Shown here in pieces: positions 40,862 to 49,846 of a stretch of DNA of 64,000 nucleotides. Position 1 is the stretch's first letter; the number at the start of each line of letters is the position of its first letter. The stretch comes from Streptomyces tanashiensis (GTDB lineage: Bacteria > Actinomycetota > Actinomycetes > Streptomycetales > Streptomycetaceae): NCBI RefSeq assembly GCF_014648895.1, contig NZ_BMRZ01000005.1, positions 124,001-188,000 of the forward strand, read 5' to 3'. The notes beneath the pieces were generated by a model. It was given only the letters and a program-made list of their open reading frames with translations, did no database searches and was not told the origin of the DNA. Position numbers and translations under genes: made by a program.

Positions 40862-43117
40862 TCAGACCGCGGGCTCCGGCTCCTCGGCCGGCTCCGGCTC
40901 CGGGTCGACCGGGGTCTTCACCGATTCCAGGAGCAGCTGGGCCACGTCGACGACGGTGACGGACTCCTTGGCCTTGCCCTCGTTCTTCTTGCCGTTCACG
41001 GAGTCCGTGAGCATGACGAGGCAGAACGGGCAGGCGGTGGAGACGATGTCCGGGTTGAGGGACAGGGCCTCGTCGACGCGCTCGTTGTTGATGCGCTTGC
41101 CGATCCGCTCCTCCATCCACATCCGGGCACCACCGGCGCCGCAGCAGAAGCCGCGCTCCTTGTGGCGGTGCATCTCCTGCTGGCGCAGGCCGGGGACGGC
41201 GGACATGATCTCGCGCGGCGGCGTGTAGACCTTGTTGTGCCGGCCCAGGTAGCAGGGGTCGTGGTAGGTGATGAGGCCCTCGACCGGGGTCACCGGGACC
41301 AGCTTGCCCTCGTCGATGAGGTGCTGGAGCAGCTGGGTGTGGTGGATGACCTCGTACTCGCCGCCGAGCTGCGGGTACTCGTTGGCGATGGTGTTGAAGC
41401 AGTGCGGGCAGGTCGAGACGATCCGCTTCGCCGACTTCGGCTTCTTGGTCGACTCGTCCTCGTCGTCCTCGCCGAACGCCATGTTCAGCATGGCGACGTT
41501 CTCCTGGGCGAGCTGCTGGAACAGCGGCTCGTTGCCGAGGCGGCGGGGGGAGTCACCGGTGCACTTCTCGTCGCCGCCCATGATCGCGAACTTGACGCCC
41601 GCCATGTGCAGCAGCTCGGCGAAGGCCTTGGTGGTCTTCTTGGCCCGGTCCTCCAGGGCGCCGGCGCAGCCGACCCAGTAGAGGTAGTCGAACTCCGAGA
41701 GGTCTTCGACGTCCTTGCCGACGATCGGGACCTCGAAGTCGACCTCCTTGGTCCACTCGACGCGCTGCTTCTTGGCGAGACCCCAGGGGTTGCCCTTCTT
41801 CTCCAGGTTCTTGAGCATCGTGCCGGCCTCCGACGGGAAGGCGGACTCGATCATCACCTGGTAGCGGCGCATGTCGACGATGTGGTCGATGTGCTCGATG
41901 TCGACCGGGCACTGCTCGACGCAGGCGCCGCAGGTGGTGCAGGACCACAGGACGTCGGGGTCGATGACGCCGTTCTCCTCGGCGGTGCCGATGAGGGGGC
42001 GCTCGGCCTCGGCGATCGCCGACGCGGGGACGTCCTTGAGCTGCTCCTCGGTCGCCTTCTCGTTGCCCTCCATGTCCTTGCCGCCGCCCGCGAGCAGGTA
42101 CGGCGCCTTGGCGTGCGCGTGGTCGCGCAGCGACATGATGAGGAGCTTCGGGGAGAGCGGCTTGCCGGTGTTCCAGGCGGGGCACTGCGACTGGCAGCGG
42201 CCGCACTCGGTGCAGGTGGAGAAGTCGAGGATGCCCTTCCAGGAGAACTGCTCGACCTGGGAGACACCGAAGACGGCGTCCTCGGCCGGGTCCTCCCAGT
42301 CGATCTCCTTGCCGGCCGTCGTCATCGGCTGGAGCGCGCCGAGGGCGGTGGAGCCGTCGGCGTTGCGCTTGAACCAGATGTTCGGGAAGCCGAGGAAGCG
42401 GTGCCAGGCGACGCCCATGTTGGTGTTGAGCGAGACCGTGATCATCCAGGTGAAGGACGTGACGATCTTGAGGCAGGCGAAGAAGTAGGTGAGGTACTGG
42501 ATCGTGCTCAGGTCCAGGCCGTCGAGGAGCGCGATCAGCGGGTACGAGGCGAAGAAGCCCGGCTCCCAGCTCGTCACGTGGTGCTGGACGCCTTCGAGGG
42601 CGCGGAGCGTCATGATGCAGACGCCGACGATCAGGATGACGGCCTCGACGAAGTAGGCCTGGCCGGTCTTGGAACCGGCGAAGCGGGACTTGCGGCCCGC
42701 CTTGGTCGGCTTGCTGAGCTGCCGGATCACGATGAGGGTCACGATGCCGAGGACCGTCATCAGGCCGAGGAACTCGGTGAAGATCTCGTACGGCAGCCAG
42801 TCGCCGATGATCGGGATCAGCCAGTCGGCCTGGAAGAGCTGGCCGAAGGCGTTGACGATCGTGAGGAGCAGCGAGAAGAAGCCCACCGCCACGAACCAGT
42901 GCGCGAAGCCGACGATGCCCCAGCGGTTCATGCGCGTGTGGCCGAGGAATTCCTTGACCAGCGTGATGGTGCGCTGCTTGGGGTCACCGGTGCGCGTGCC
43001 GGCGGGTACCGGCTGACCGAGCCGCACGAAGCGGTAGATCTGCACGGTGGCGCGGCCGAACAGCGCGACGGCCACCACCGTGATGGCGATCGACACGATG
43101 ATCGCGGCGAGTTGCAT
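40862..43117 (-). CDS. Membrane-bound Fe-S oxidoreductase with CCG domains
   Basis: A 751-residue protein. Residues about 1-250 carry six transmembrane helices. Two [4Fe-4S] motifs follow: CTECGRCQSQCP (around 300) and CTTCGACVEQCP (around 390). The C-terminal part has two CCG (heterodisulphide-reductase-like) domains, including HDPCYLGRHNKVY and CCGAGGARMW. This is the HdrD/GlpC-type electron-transfer protein common in actinobacteria, which probably passes electrons from a soluble donor to the quinone pool. The true partner is unknown. It is monocistronic, with its own terminator. Confidence 0.93.
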   Translation of the reverse strand: MQLAAIIVSIAITVVAVALFGRATVQIYRFVRLGQPVPAGTRTGDPKQRTITLVKEFLGHTRMNRWGIVGFAHWFVAVGFFSLLLTIVNAFGQLFQADWLIPIIGDWLPYEIFTEFLGLMTVLGIVTLIVIRQLSKPTKAGRKSRFAGSKTGQAYFVEAVILIVGVCIMTLRALEGVQHHVTSWEPGFFASYPLIALLDGLDLSTIQYLTYFFACLKIVTSFTWMITVSLNTNMGVAWHRFLGFPNIWFKRNADGSTALGALQPMTTAGKEIDWEDPAEDAVFGVSQVEQFSWKGILDFSTCTECGRCQSQCPAWNTGKPLSPKLLIMSLRDHAHAKAPYLLAGGGKDMEGNEKATEEQLKDVPASAIAEAERPLIGTAEENGVIDPDVLWSCTTCGACVEQCPVDIEHIDHIVDMRRYQVMIESAFPSEAGTMLKNLEKKGNPWGLAKKQRVEWTKEVDFEVPIVGKDVEDLSEFDYLYWVGCAGALEDRAKKTTKAFAELLHMAGVKFAIMGGDEKCTGDSPRRLGNEPLFQQLAQENVAMLNMAFGEDDEDESTKKPKSAKRIVSTCPHCFNTIANEYPQLGGEYEVIHHTQLLQHLIDEGKLVPVTPVEGLITYHDPCYLGRHNKVYTPPREIMSAVPGLRQQEMHRHKERGFCCGAGGARMWMEERIGKRINNERVDEALSLNPDIVSTACPFCLVMLTDSVNGKKNEGKAKESVTVVDVAQLLLESVKTPVDPEPEPAEEPEPAV

Positions 43118-43224
43118 GACGGGCTCCTCGGGCGGGCCTACTAAGCGGTAACTTATTGAGTTCCTGCTGAGATTACCCGGTCACGGCGCCGCGCTGTAGC
43201 GGCGCTCGCGGTGATATGTGTCGC

Positions 43225-43704
43225 TCAGGCAAACCTTGCCGCGCGACGCCTGCGGACTGCTGGAAGCGTACGCGCAAGGATCAGCAGATCCATCCCCAGC
43301 CAGTGGTGGTCCACATAGTGGAGATCGAGCAGTTCGCGCTCCTCCCACGGTAGGTCCGAGCGGCCGCTGATCTGCCACGGTCCGGTCAGTCCCGGACGTA
43401 CGGAGAGCCGGCGGCGGCCCTCGCCCGTGCACTCGCGGTGGGCCGGGGTCAGCGGACACGGCCCGACCAGCGACATCCGGCCCGCGACGACGTGCAGCAG
43501 CAGGGGCAGCGCGGCCAGCGGGCTCCTCGTGCGGAAGGTCAGCATCGTGAACGGCAGGCCCTCCAGGCCGGCCACCGTCCGGCGGCGCAGCACCGCGCCG
43601 CTGCCGCTGAGGGTGACGGACAGGGCCGTGCCGGCGATCAGGGGCGCGAGCACCAGGAGCAGAAGGAGACCGCCCGCCACGTCGACCGCGCGCTTCGCCG
43701 TCAT
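43225..43704 (-). CDS. Short bacterial sugar transferase
   Basis: A 159-residue protein: TAKRAVDVAGGLLLLLVLAPLIAGTAL is the membrane anchor of phosphoglycosyl transferases (WcaJ/PglC type), and AGRMSLVGPCPLTPAHR, SVRPGLTGPWQISGRS and DLHYVDHHWLGMDLLILART are family motifs. The segment between FRT and LPLLLHVVAGRMS is much shorter than usual: the part with the LRRxSLDELPQ motif is missing. Enzymatic activity is therefore doubtful; it may be a degenerate paralogue. Confidence 0.85.
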   Translation of the reverse strand: MTAKRAVDVAGGLLLLLVLAPLIAGTALSVTLSGSGAVLRRRTVAGLEGLPFTMLTFRTRSPLAALPLLLHVVAGRMSLVGPCPLTPAHRECTGEGRRRLSVRPGLTGPWQISGRSDLPWEERELLDLHYVDHHWLGMDLLILARTLPAVRRRRAARFA

Positions 43705-43811
43705 GCGCTCACACCCTTCGGCGGGAATCCTGGCATATGTCCGGACCCTCTCATGCGAACCGGGTCAAACGGGGGAGCGGCACGCCCTTTGAGTGGCCGG
43801 GAGAGTGAAGA

Positions 43812-43832
43812 GTTGAGTCGCCTCCGCTCAGG
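43812..43832 (+). promoter_or_regulatory. Degenerate HAIR (HspR) half-site pair
   Basis: GTTGAGT, 7 nt, GCTCAGG: matches the HspR inverted repeat CTTGAGT-N7-ACTCAAG at most positions. It lies 32 nt upstream of the perfect site and is probably a second operator of the dnaK promoter. Confidence 0.6.
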
Positions 43833-43863
43833 TCTGTTGACGGGATACGTTCCCTCGTGCATC

Positions 43864-43884
43864 CTTGAGTCTGTTCCACTCAAG
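43864..43884 (+). promoter_or_regulatory. Perfect HAIR operator of the dnaK operon
   Basis: CTTGAGT, 7 nt, ACTCAAG: an exact HspR-associated inverted repeat. It is 22 nt before the dnaK ATG. HspR, the last gene of this operon, binds such sites to repress chaperone transcription when DnaK is free (established for Streptomyces). Confidence 0.92.
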
Positions 43885-43906
43885 TCAGTCAGCTGGAGGA
43901 ATCGAA

Positions 43907-45745
43907 ATGGCACGTGCGGTCGGCATCGACCTGGGCACGACTAACTCCGTCGTCAGCGTTCTGGAAGGCGGCGAGCCCACCGTCATCACCAACGCCGAGG
44001 GCGCCAGGACCACGCCGTCCGTCGTCGCCTTCGCGAAGAACGGCGAGGTGCTCGTCGGCGAGGTGGCCAAGCGTCAGGCCGTCACCAACGTCGACAGGAC
44101 CATCCGGTCGGTCAAGCGCCACATGGGCACCGACTGGAAGATCGAGATCGACGGCAAGAACTTCAACCCGCAGCAGATGAGCGCCTTCATCCTGCAGAAG
44201 CTGAAGCGCGACGCCGAGGCGTACCTGGGCGAGAAGGTCGTCGACGCGGTCATCACCGTCCCGGCGTACTTCAACGACTCCGAGCGTCAGGCCACCAAGG
44301 AGGCCGGTGAGATCGCGGGCCTCAACGTCCTGCGCATCGTCAACGAGCCGACCGCGGCCGCCCTGGCCTACGGCCTCGACAAGGACGACCAGACGATCCT
44401 CGTCTTCGACCTCGGTGGCGGCACCTTCGACGTGTCCCTCCTGGAGATCGGCGACGGCGTCGTCGAGGTGAAGGCCACCAACGGTGACAACCACCTCGGT
44501 GGTGACGACTGGGACCAGCGCGTCGTCGACTACCTGGTGACGCAGTTCCAGAACGGTCACGGCGTGGACCTGGCCAAGGACAAGATGGCCCTCCAGCGTC
44601 TGCGCGAGGCGGCCGAGAAGGCGAAGATCGAGCTGTCCTCCTCCACGGAGACCTCGATCAACCTGCCCTACATCACGGCCTCCGCCGAGGGCCCGCTGCA
44701 CCTGGACGAGAAGCTCACGCGCGCCCAGTTCCAGCAGCTCACCTCCGACCTGCTCGACCGCTGCAAGGTGCCGTTCCACAACGTCATCAAGGACGCGGGC
44801 ATCAACCTCTCCGAGATCGACCACGTCGTCCTCGTCGGTGGTTCGACCCGTATGCCGGCCGTCGCCGAGCTCGTCAAGGAGCTGACCGGCGGTCAGGACG
44901 CCAACAAGGGCGTCAACCCGGACGAGGTCGTCGCCATCGGCGCCGCGCTCCAGGCCGGTGTCCTCAAGGGTGAGGTCAAGGACGTCCTGCTCCTCGACGT
45001 GACCCCGCTGTCCCTCGGTATCGAGACCAAGGGCGGCATCATGACCAAGCTGATCGAGCGCAACACCACGATCCCGACCAAGCGGTCCGAGATCTTCACG
45101 ACGGCCGAGGACAACCAGCCGTCGGTGCAGATCCAGGTCTACCAGGGCGAGCGCGAGATCGCGGCGTACAACAAGAAGCTCGGCATGTTCGAGCTGACCG
45201 GTCTGCCGCCGGCCCCGCGTGGCGTCCCGCAGATCGAGGTCGCCTTCGACATCGACGCCAACGGCATCATGCACGTGACCGCGAAGGACCTGGGCACGGG
45301 CAAGGAGCAGAAGATGACCGTCACCGGCGGCTCCTCGCTGCCGAAGGACGAGGTCGACCGGATGCGCCAGGAGGCCGAGCAGTACGCGGACGAGGACCAC
45401 CGTCGCCGCGAGGCCGCCGAGTCCCGCAACCAGGGTGAGCAGCTCGTCTACCAGACGGAGAAGTTCATCAAGGACAACGAGGACAAGCTCCCCGGTGACG
45501 TCAAGGCCGAGGTCGAGGCCGCGCTCGTCGAGCTGAAGGAGAAGCTCAAGGGCGAGGACACCGCCGAGATCCGCACCGCCACCGAGAAGGTCGCGGCCGT
45601 CTCGCAGAAGCTCGGCCAGGCGCTGTACGCCGACGCCCAGGGCGCCCAGGCCGCCGGTGACGCCGGCCAGGCCCAGGCGCAGGACGACGACGTCGTCGAC
45701 GCCGAGATCGTCGACGAGGACAAGCCGAAGGGCGGCCAGGCGTGA
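43907..45745 (+). CDS. dnaK: Chaperone DnaK (Hsp70)
   Basis: A 612-residue Hsp70. The nucleotide-binding domain begins [19 protein letters not shown] and contains [16 protein letters not shown] and [13 protein letters not shown]. The substrate-binding domain follows [14 protein letters not shown], and the Gly/Ala/Gln-rich tail ends [15 protein letters not shown]. It folds nascent or damaged proteins with DnaJ and GrpE, and acts as co-repressor with HspR in Streptomyces. GGAGG is 8 nt before the ATG at 43907. First gene of the dnaK-grpE-dnaJ-hspR operon. Confidence 0.99.
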   Translation: MARAVGIDLGTTNSVVSVLEGGEPTVITNAEGARTTPSVVAFAKNGEVLVGEVAKRQAVTNVDRTIRSVKRHMGTDWKIEIDGKNFNPQQMSAFILQKLKRDAEAYLGEKVVDAVITVPAYFNDSERQATKEAGEIAGLNVLRIVNEPTAAALAYGLDKDDQTILVFDLGGGTFDVSLLEIGDGVVEVKATNGDNHLGGDDWDQRVVDYLVTQFQNGHGVDLAKDKMALQRLREAAEKAKIELSSSTETSINLPYITASAEGPLHLDEKLTRAQFQQLTSDLLDRCKVPFHNVIKDAGINLSEIDHVVLVGGSTRMPAVAELVKELTGGQDANKGVNPDEVVAIGAALQAGVLKGEVKDVLLLDVTPLSLGIETKGGIMTKLIERNTTIPTKRSEIFTTAEDNQPSVQIQVYQGEREIAAYNKKLGMFELTGLPPAPRGVPQIEVAFDIDANGIMHVTAKDLGTGKEQKMTVTGGSSLPKDEVDRMRQEAEQYADEDHRRREAAESRNQGEQLVYQTEKFIKDNEDKLPGDVKAEVEAALVELKEKLKGEDTAEIRTATEKVAAVSQKLGQALYADAQGAQAAGDAGQAQAQDDDVVDAEIVDEDKPKGGQA

Positions 45746-46383
45746 CCGAGGAGACCCCGGGCTTCGAGGAGAAGCCCGACGTCCCCTCCGGCGCCACACC
45801 TGACGACGCCGCCGAGGCCGTCGAGACCTCCGACGAGGACTCGACGGCCCCGGCCGGGGACGCTACGGACGTAGCCCTGCTGGCGCAGCTGGACCAGGCC
45901 CGTACCGCGCTCGCCGAGCGCACCGCGGACCTCCAGCGGCTCCAGGCCGAGTACCAGAACTACCGCCGCCGCGTGGAGCGGGACCGGGTCACGGTCAAGG
46001 AGATCGCCGTCGCGAGCCTCCTGTCCGAGCTCCTGCCCGTCCTCGACGACGTCGGCCGGGCCCGGGACCACGGTGAGCTCGTGGGCGGCTTCAAGTCGGT
46101 GGCCGAATCGCTGGAGACCGTCGTCGCCAAGATGGGTCTGCAGCAGTTCGGCAAGGAGGGCGAGCCCTTCGACCCGACGATCCACGAGGCCCTGATGCAC
46201 TCGTACGCGCCGGACGTCACCGAGACGACCTGCGTGGCGATCCTGCAGCCGGGGTACCGGATCGGCGAGCGGACCATCCGGCCCGCCCGCGTGGCCGTCG
46301 CCGAGCCCCAGCCGGGCGCGGCTCCGGCCAAGGACGAGAAGAAGTTGGCCGACGAGGAGAGCGGTGCCCCCGAAGAGGGGTGA
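45742..46383 (+). CDS. grpE: Nucleotide exchange factor GrpE
   Basis: A 213-residue protein. Acidic N-terminus, long coiled coil (about residues 50-95, [36 protein letters not shown]), then the beta domain ([39 protein letters not shown]). It releases ADP from DnaK. The GTG start at 45742 overlaps the TGA of dnaK (GTGA), so translation is coupled. Confidence 0.98.
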   Translation: MTEETPGFEEKPDVPSGATPDDAAEAVETSDEDSTAPAGDATDVALLAQLDQARTALAERTADLQRLQAEYQNYRRRVERDRVTVKEIAVASLLSELLPVLDDVGRARDHGELVGGFKSVAESLETVVAKMGLQQFGKEGEPFDPTIHEALMHSYAPDVTETTCVAILQPGYRIGERTIRPARVAVAEPQPGAAPAKDEKKLADEESGAPEEG

Positions 46384-46413
46384 CGCAACGATCGTCCGGA
46401 AGGAGGGACGTCG

Positions 46414-47589
46414 ATGAGCACGAAGGACTTCGTCGAGAAGGACTACTACAAGGTTCTCGGCGTCCCCAAGGACGCCACCGAGGCCGAGATCAAGAAGGCG
46501 TACCGGAAGCTCGCCCGCGAGAACCATCCGGACGCCAACAAGGGTGACGCGAGCGCCGAGGCGCGCTTCAAGGAGATCTCCGAGGCGAACGACATCCTCG
46601 GCGACCCCAAGAAGCGCAAGGAGTACGACGACGCCCGCGCCCTCTTCGGGAACGGCGGCTTCAGGGCCGGCGGCCCCGGCGGCGGCTCGTTCAACTTCGA
46701 CCTGGGCGACCTCTTCGGGGGCGCCCAGGGCGGGGCGGGCGGCTTCGGGGGTGGCGGCGGCGGCATCGGCGACGTCTTCGGCGGCCTGTTCAACCGCGGC
46801 GGTGGTGCGGGCACCCGCACCCAGCCGCGGCGCGGCCAGGACATCGAGTCCGAGGTGACGCTCAGCTTCACCGAGGCCATCGAGGGCGCGACCGTCCCGC
46901 TGCGGATGTCCAGCCAGCAGCCGTGCACGGCGTGCTCGGGCACCGGCGACAAGAACGGCACGCCCCGGGTGTGCCCGACCTGCGTCGGCACCGGGCAGGT
47001 CTCGCGCGGCAGCGGCGGTGGCTTCTCGCTCACCGACCCCTGTGTGGACTGCAAGGGCCGCGGTCTGATCGCCGAGAACCCCTGCGAGGTCTGCAAGGGC
47101 AGTGGCCGGGCCAAGTCCTCCCGCACCATGCAGGTCCGCATCCCGGCGGGCGTCAGCGACAACCAGAAGATCCGGCTCCGCGGCAAGGGAGCGCCGGGCG
47201 AGCGCGGCGGGCAGAACGGCGACCTCTACGTCGTCGTGCACGTCGACGAGCACCCGGTCTTCGGCCGCAAGGACGACAACCTCACCGTCACGGTGCCGGT
47301 CTCCTTCTCGGAGGCGGCGCTCGGCGGCGAGATCAAGGTGCCGACCCTCGGCGGCCCCGCGGTCACGCTCAAACTGCCCGCGGGCACCCCGAACGGCCGG
47401 ACCATGCGCGCCCGGGGCAAGGGCGCGGTCCGCAAGGACGGCACGCGCGGCGACCTCCTCGTGACGGTCGAGGTCGCGGTGCCGAAGGAGCTGGACGACA
47501 AGGCACGTGAGGCCCTGGAGACCTTCCGCGAGGCGACCGCCTCCGAGGACCCGCGGGCCGAGCTGTTCCAGGCCGCGAAGGGAGCTTGA
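46414..47589 (+). CDS. dnaJ: Chaperone DnaJ (Hsp40)
   Basis: A 391-residue type-I J protein: J domain (residues about 8-75, with the HPD motif in ENHPDANKG), Gly/Phe-rich region (GGFRAGGPGGGSFNFDLGDLFGG), a zinc domain with four CxxCxGxG motifs (CTACSGTG, CPTCVGTG, CVDCKGRG, CEVCKGSG) and the C-terminal substrate domain. It delivers substrates to DnaK and stimulates its ATPase. AAGGAGGG precedes the ATG. Confidence 0.98.
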   Translation: MSTKDFVEKDYYKVLGVPKDATEAEIKKAYRKLARENHPDANKGDASAEARFKEISEANDILGDPKKRKEYDDARALFGNGGFRAGGPGGGSFNFDLGDLFGGAQGGAGGFGGGGGGIGDVFGGLFNRGGGAGTRTQPRRGQDIESEVTLSFTEAIEGATVPLRMSSQQPCTACSGTGDKNGTPRVCPTCVGTGQVSRGSGGGFSLTDPCVDCKGRGLIAENPCEVCKGSGRAKSSRTMQVRIPAGVSDNQKIRLRGKGAPGERGGQNGDLYVVVHVDEHPVFGRKDDNLTVTVPVSFSEAALGGEIKVPTLGGPAVTLKLPAGTPNGRTMRARGKGAVRKDGTRGDLLVTVEVAVPKELDDKAREALETFREATASEDPRAELFQAAKGA

Positions 47590-47593
47590 GGAG

Positions 47594-48037
47594 ATGGAAG
47601 GTCGTCGCCGTAACCCGTACGAACTGACCGACGAGTCGCCGGTGTACGTCATCTCGGTGGCGGCCCAGCTCTCCGGTCTGCACCCGCAGACCCTCCGCCA
47701 GTACGACCGTCTCGGCCTGGTCTCCCCGGACCGCACGGCGGGCCGCGGGCGGCGCTACTCGGCCCGTGACATCGAGCTGCTCCGTCAGGTGCAGCAGCTG
47801 TCGCAGGACGAGGGCATCAATCTGGCCGGGATCAAGCGCATCATCGAACTGGAGAACCAGGTCGCGGCGCTCCAGGCCCGGGTGTCCGAGCTGTCGGCGG
47901 CGGTCGAGGGCGCGGCGGCGACGCTGCGCCAGCGCGAGGCCCAGGTGCACGCCTCGTACCGCCGGGACCTGGTGCCGTACACCGACGTGCAGCAGGCGAG
48001 CGCCCTCGTGGTGTGGCGCCCGAAGCGCGGCGAGTAG
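47594..48037 (+). CDS. hspR: Heat-shock repressor HspR
   Basis: A 147-residue MerR-type repressor (YVISVAAQLSGLHPQTLRQYDRLGLVSPDRTAGRGRRYSARDI), then a coiled coil (RIIELENQVAALQARVSELSAAV). It starts 4 nt after the dnaJ stop. It binds HAIR sites, and this window holds its known targets: its own operon (43864) and clpB (50289). Confidence 0.97.
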   Translation: MEGRRRNPYELTDESPVYVISVAAQLSGLHPQTLRQYDRLGLVSPDRTAGRGRRYSARDIELLRQVQQLSQDEGINLAGIKRIIELENQVAALQARVSELSAAVEGAAATLRQREAQVHASYRRDLVPYTDVQQASALVVWRPKRGE

Positions 48038-48058
48038 CCCTTCACCTCTGTCCGGAAG

Positions 48059-48091
48059 AGGCCCCCTCCCTGGTGGAGGGGGCCTCTTTCA
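48059..48091. terminator. Terminator between hspR and LuxR gene
   Basis: AAGAGGCCCCCTCC and GGAGGGGGCCTCTT with a 5-nt loop, between two convergent genes. Confidence 0.85.
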
Positions 48092-49069
48092 GCTGTCCCG
48101 TTCGAGGATGCCGGACTGGGCGATCAGATAGCCGAGCTGCGCGCGGCTCCCGCTGCCGAGGGCGGCGGCGAGCTTGGCGATGTGGGCCCGGCAGGTCCGC
48201 ACGTTCATCCCGAGCCGGCGGGCGATGGCCTCGTCGACGTGCCCCTCGACGAGGAGCTTGGCGATGGAGCGCTGGACGCCTCCGATGCCGTCGGTCTTGA
48301 TGTCGTACGGGATCTCCTCCCGTATCGGCACCGCCAGCTGCCAGAACTGGTCGAAGACGCCGCCGAGGTAGGCGACCAGGCCGGGGTGGCGCAGCTCCAG
48401 GGCGACCTGGCGGTCGCTGCGGGCCGGGATGAAGGCGACCTCGCGGTCGACGATGATCAGCCGGTCGATGATCTCTTCGAGGGTGCGGACCTGGACCTCG
48501 GGGCCTACGTGCTCCAGATAGGTCAGCGTGAGCTCGGTGTGGCGCGCGGTGTGCTGGTAGAGGGTGCGCATGCTGATGCCGCGCCCGAGGAGCGGGGAGA
48601 CGCGGTCGAGGGCCTCGGTGAGGGCCTGGGCGGGGCGGCCGCCGCCCGGCTGGACGGTGAGGAGTTCGTGGCGGCAGTCGGCCACGACACGGTCGAGGGT
48701 CGAGTTGATGCGGTCGATGCCCTCGAGGACGGTGATGGCGTGTGTGGTGGGTGAGTCGTGGGCGGTGATCGCCATGAACGGCTCGAAAGCGTCCGACAGG
48801 GCGACGGTGCGCCGCCGGCGGTCGAGTATCTCCCGTTCGATCGGCTGGAGGAGCTGTGCGAGCGCCGCCGAGGGGGGAACCGGACGCAGCCACTGCGCGT
48901 CGTCGGGGTCGGGGTGGAGCAGGGAGAGGTCGAGGAGGCAAGGGGCCTCGACCGCCTCTGACCGGGGTATTCGCCCGGTCCTCAATGCGGCCGCATACAG
49001 CTCGGAGCCCGCTTCGCACAGCTCGGCGTGCGAATGCGGGTGACCTGTTTCGTCCGCTTGTTTCCGCAT
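48089..49069 (-). CDS. LuxR-type helix-turn-helix regulator
   Basis: A 326-residue protein. The N-terminal 250 residues are helical and unassigned, with HAELCEAGSELYAAALRTGRIPRSEAVEAPCLLDLSLLHPD resembling Streptomyces LuxR proteins that sense unknown signals. The C-terminus is a LuxR-type DNA-binding domain (GHVDEAIARRLGMNVRTCRAHIAKLAAALGSGSRAQLG). The ATG at 49069 has GGGGG 7 nt upstream. It is transcribed away from the DPGW-repeat peptide gene at 49199 and is its likely regulator (inference). Confidence 0.85.
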   Translation of the reverse strand: MRKQADETGHPHSHAELCEAGSELYAAALRTGRIPRSEAVEAPCLLDLSLLHPDPDDAQWLRPVPPSAALAQLLQPIEREILDRRRRTVALSDAFEPFMAITAHDSPTTHAITVLEGIDRINSTLDRVVADCRHELLTVQPGGGRPAQALTEALDRVSPLLGRGISMRTLYQHTARHTELTLTYLEHVGPEVQVRTLEEIIDRLIIVDREVAFIPARSDRQVALELRHPGLVAYLGGVFDQFWQLAVPIREEIPYDIKTDGIGGVQRSIAKLLVEGHVDEAIARRLGMNVRTCRAHIAKLAAALGSGSRAQLGYLIAQSGILERDS

Positions 49070-49198
49070 ATGTACACCCCCAGGCTCCTGCATCTCAGGA
49101 ACATGATGCCTGGGTTTGGTGGTGCAGGCGCAGAGAGTAAGCCATCGTCTTACTCGCGGGGGTTGGAAAGAGACGTTGCCTTCAAGTGAGGTTGCTCG

Positions 49199-49417
49199 GT
49201 GATGATGAAGAAGCTCATACGCGCGGCGGCCGGAGTCGCCTTCATCGCGGCCGCCACAGTGGGCGCGGTGGGAGTGGTTCCGGATCCGGGCTGGCACTCG
49301 GAGACGGAGCAGGTGCAGGCCGCTCCGCTCGACCCGGGCTGGCACCTCGCCGGCCCCGCGCTCCTCGGTGACCCGGGCTGGAGCGTGGCCCCCGCGCAGG
49401 ACCCCGGCTGGAACTAG
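49199..49417 (+). CDS. Secreted small peptide with four DPGW repeats
   Basis: A 72-residue precursor. A signal peptide (MMKKLIRAAAGVAFIAAATVGAVG) is followed by PDPGWHSE, LDPGWHLA, GDPGWSVA and a C-terminal QDPGWN, i.e. the DPGW motif at residues about 29, 45, 58 and 68, with spacings falling from 16 to 13 to 10. No cysteine is present. GTGAGG lies 7 nt before GTG 49199; ATGs at 49202 and 49205 are also possible. It may be a multi-core peptide precursor or a wall/adhesion peptide. It lies 130 nt from the divergent LuxR gene and 7 nt before a Rieske-like gene. Confidence 0.8.
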   Translation: MMMKKLIRAAAGVAFIAAATVGAVGVVPDPGWHSETEQVQAAPLDPGWHLAGPALLGDPGWSVAPAQDPGWN

Positions 49418-49424
49418 ACGGAAC

Positions 49425-49742
49425 ATGAATGTTCCCGATGACCCCAGGTTTCGCCGGGAGATGGCTTCGGCCTATCGCTCCGGCTGGCACTTCGTCGATC
49501 TCGCCACGGCCATCCCCCACCGTGGTGACTCGCTGAAGGTCACGCTCTTCGGAGAGCCGATCGTCGTCGCCCGCGAGCAGGACGAGGACGTCCGCGCGTA
49601 CCGCTGTCTGCGCCGCCCCCGAGGCGCTCCACAGCCCATCCGCTGTGCCATCCGGTACGGCATGATCTTCGTCAACCTCGACCAGCGGGACCACCAGCTG
49701 ATCGAACCCGAGACCATCACCGCCACCCCCCGCAGTGCCTGA
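49425..49742 (+). CDS. Rieske-fold-like protein lacking cluster ligands
   Basis: A 105-residue protein. GWHFVDLATAIPHRGDSLKVTLFGEPIVVAREQDEDVRAYRC is like the N-terminal part of Rieske oxygenase alpha subunits (GWxFVxxxxxIPxxGDxxxxxxxGEPxVVxR), and RYGMIFVNLDQ matches the end of that domain. The C-x-H and C-x2-H ligand pairs of a [2Fe-2S] Rieske centre are not present: only single cysteines remain (YRCLRRP, IRCAIRY). It is a possible protein-interaction or peptide-binding derivative, or a decayed one. It starts 7 nt after the DPGW peptide stop, so they form one operon. Confidence 0.7.
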   Translation: MNVPDDPRFRREMASAYRSGWHFVDLATAIPHRGDSLKVTLFGEPIVVAREQDEDVRAYRCLRRPRGAPQPIRCAIRYGMIFVNLDQRDHQLIEPETITATPRSA

Positions 49743-49784
49743 GCGATTCCCCCGTCGTTGTAGATCGCTCCGGCACTTCCCCCA

Positions 49785-49829
49785 CACAGCGGCGCCATCG
49801 CGGACCTGAAACGCGATGGCGCCGCTGTG
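49785..49829. terminator. Bidirectional terminator
   Basis: An 18-bp perfect stem (CACAGCGGCGCCATCGCG and complement) with a 9-nt loop, between the Rieske-like gene and the convergent oxidase-like gene. Confidence 0.85.
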
Positions 49830-49846
49830 CTTTTCCGTCTCCGCGC

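Noticed and set aside
40712-43144. An 810-codon open frame on the + strand opposite the Fe-S oxidoreductase
   Set aside because: It lies antisense to a gene with clear motifs and is kept open only by the high GC bias; its composition (Arg/Asp/Val/His/Gly-rich) fits no family.
43889-45799. A 636-codon frame antisense to dnaK, and similar long frames opposite clpB and fba
   Set aside because: They are mirror frames of highly biased core genes; no ribosome-binding site or family similarity.
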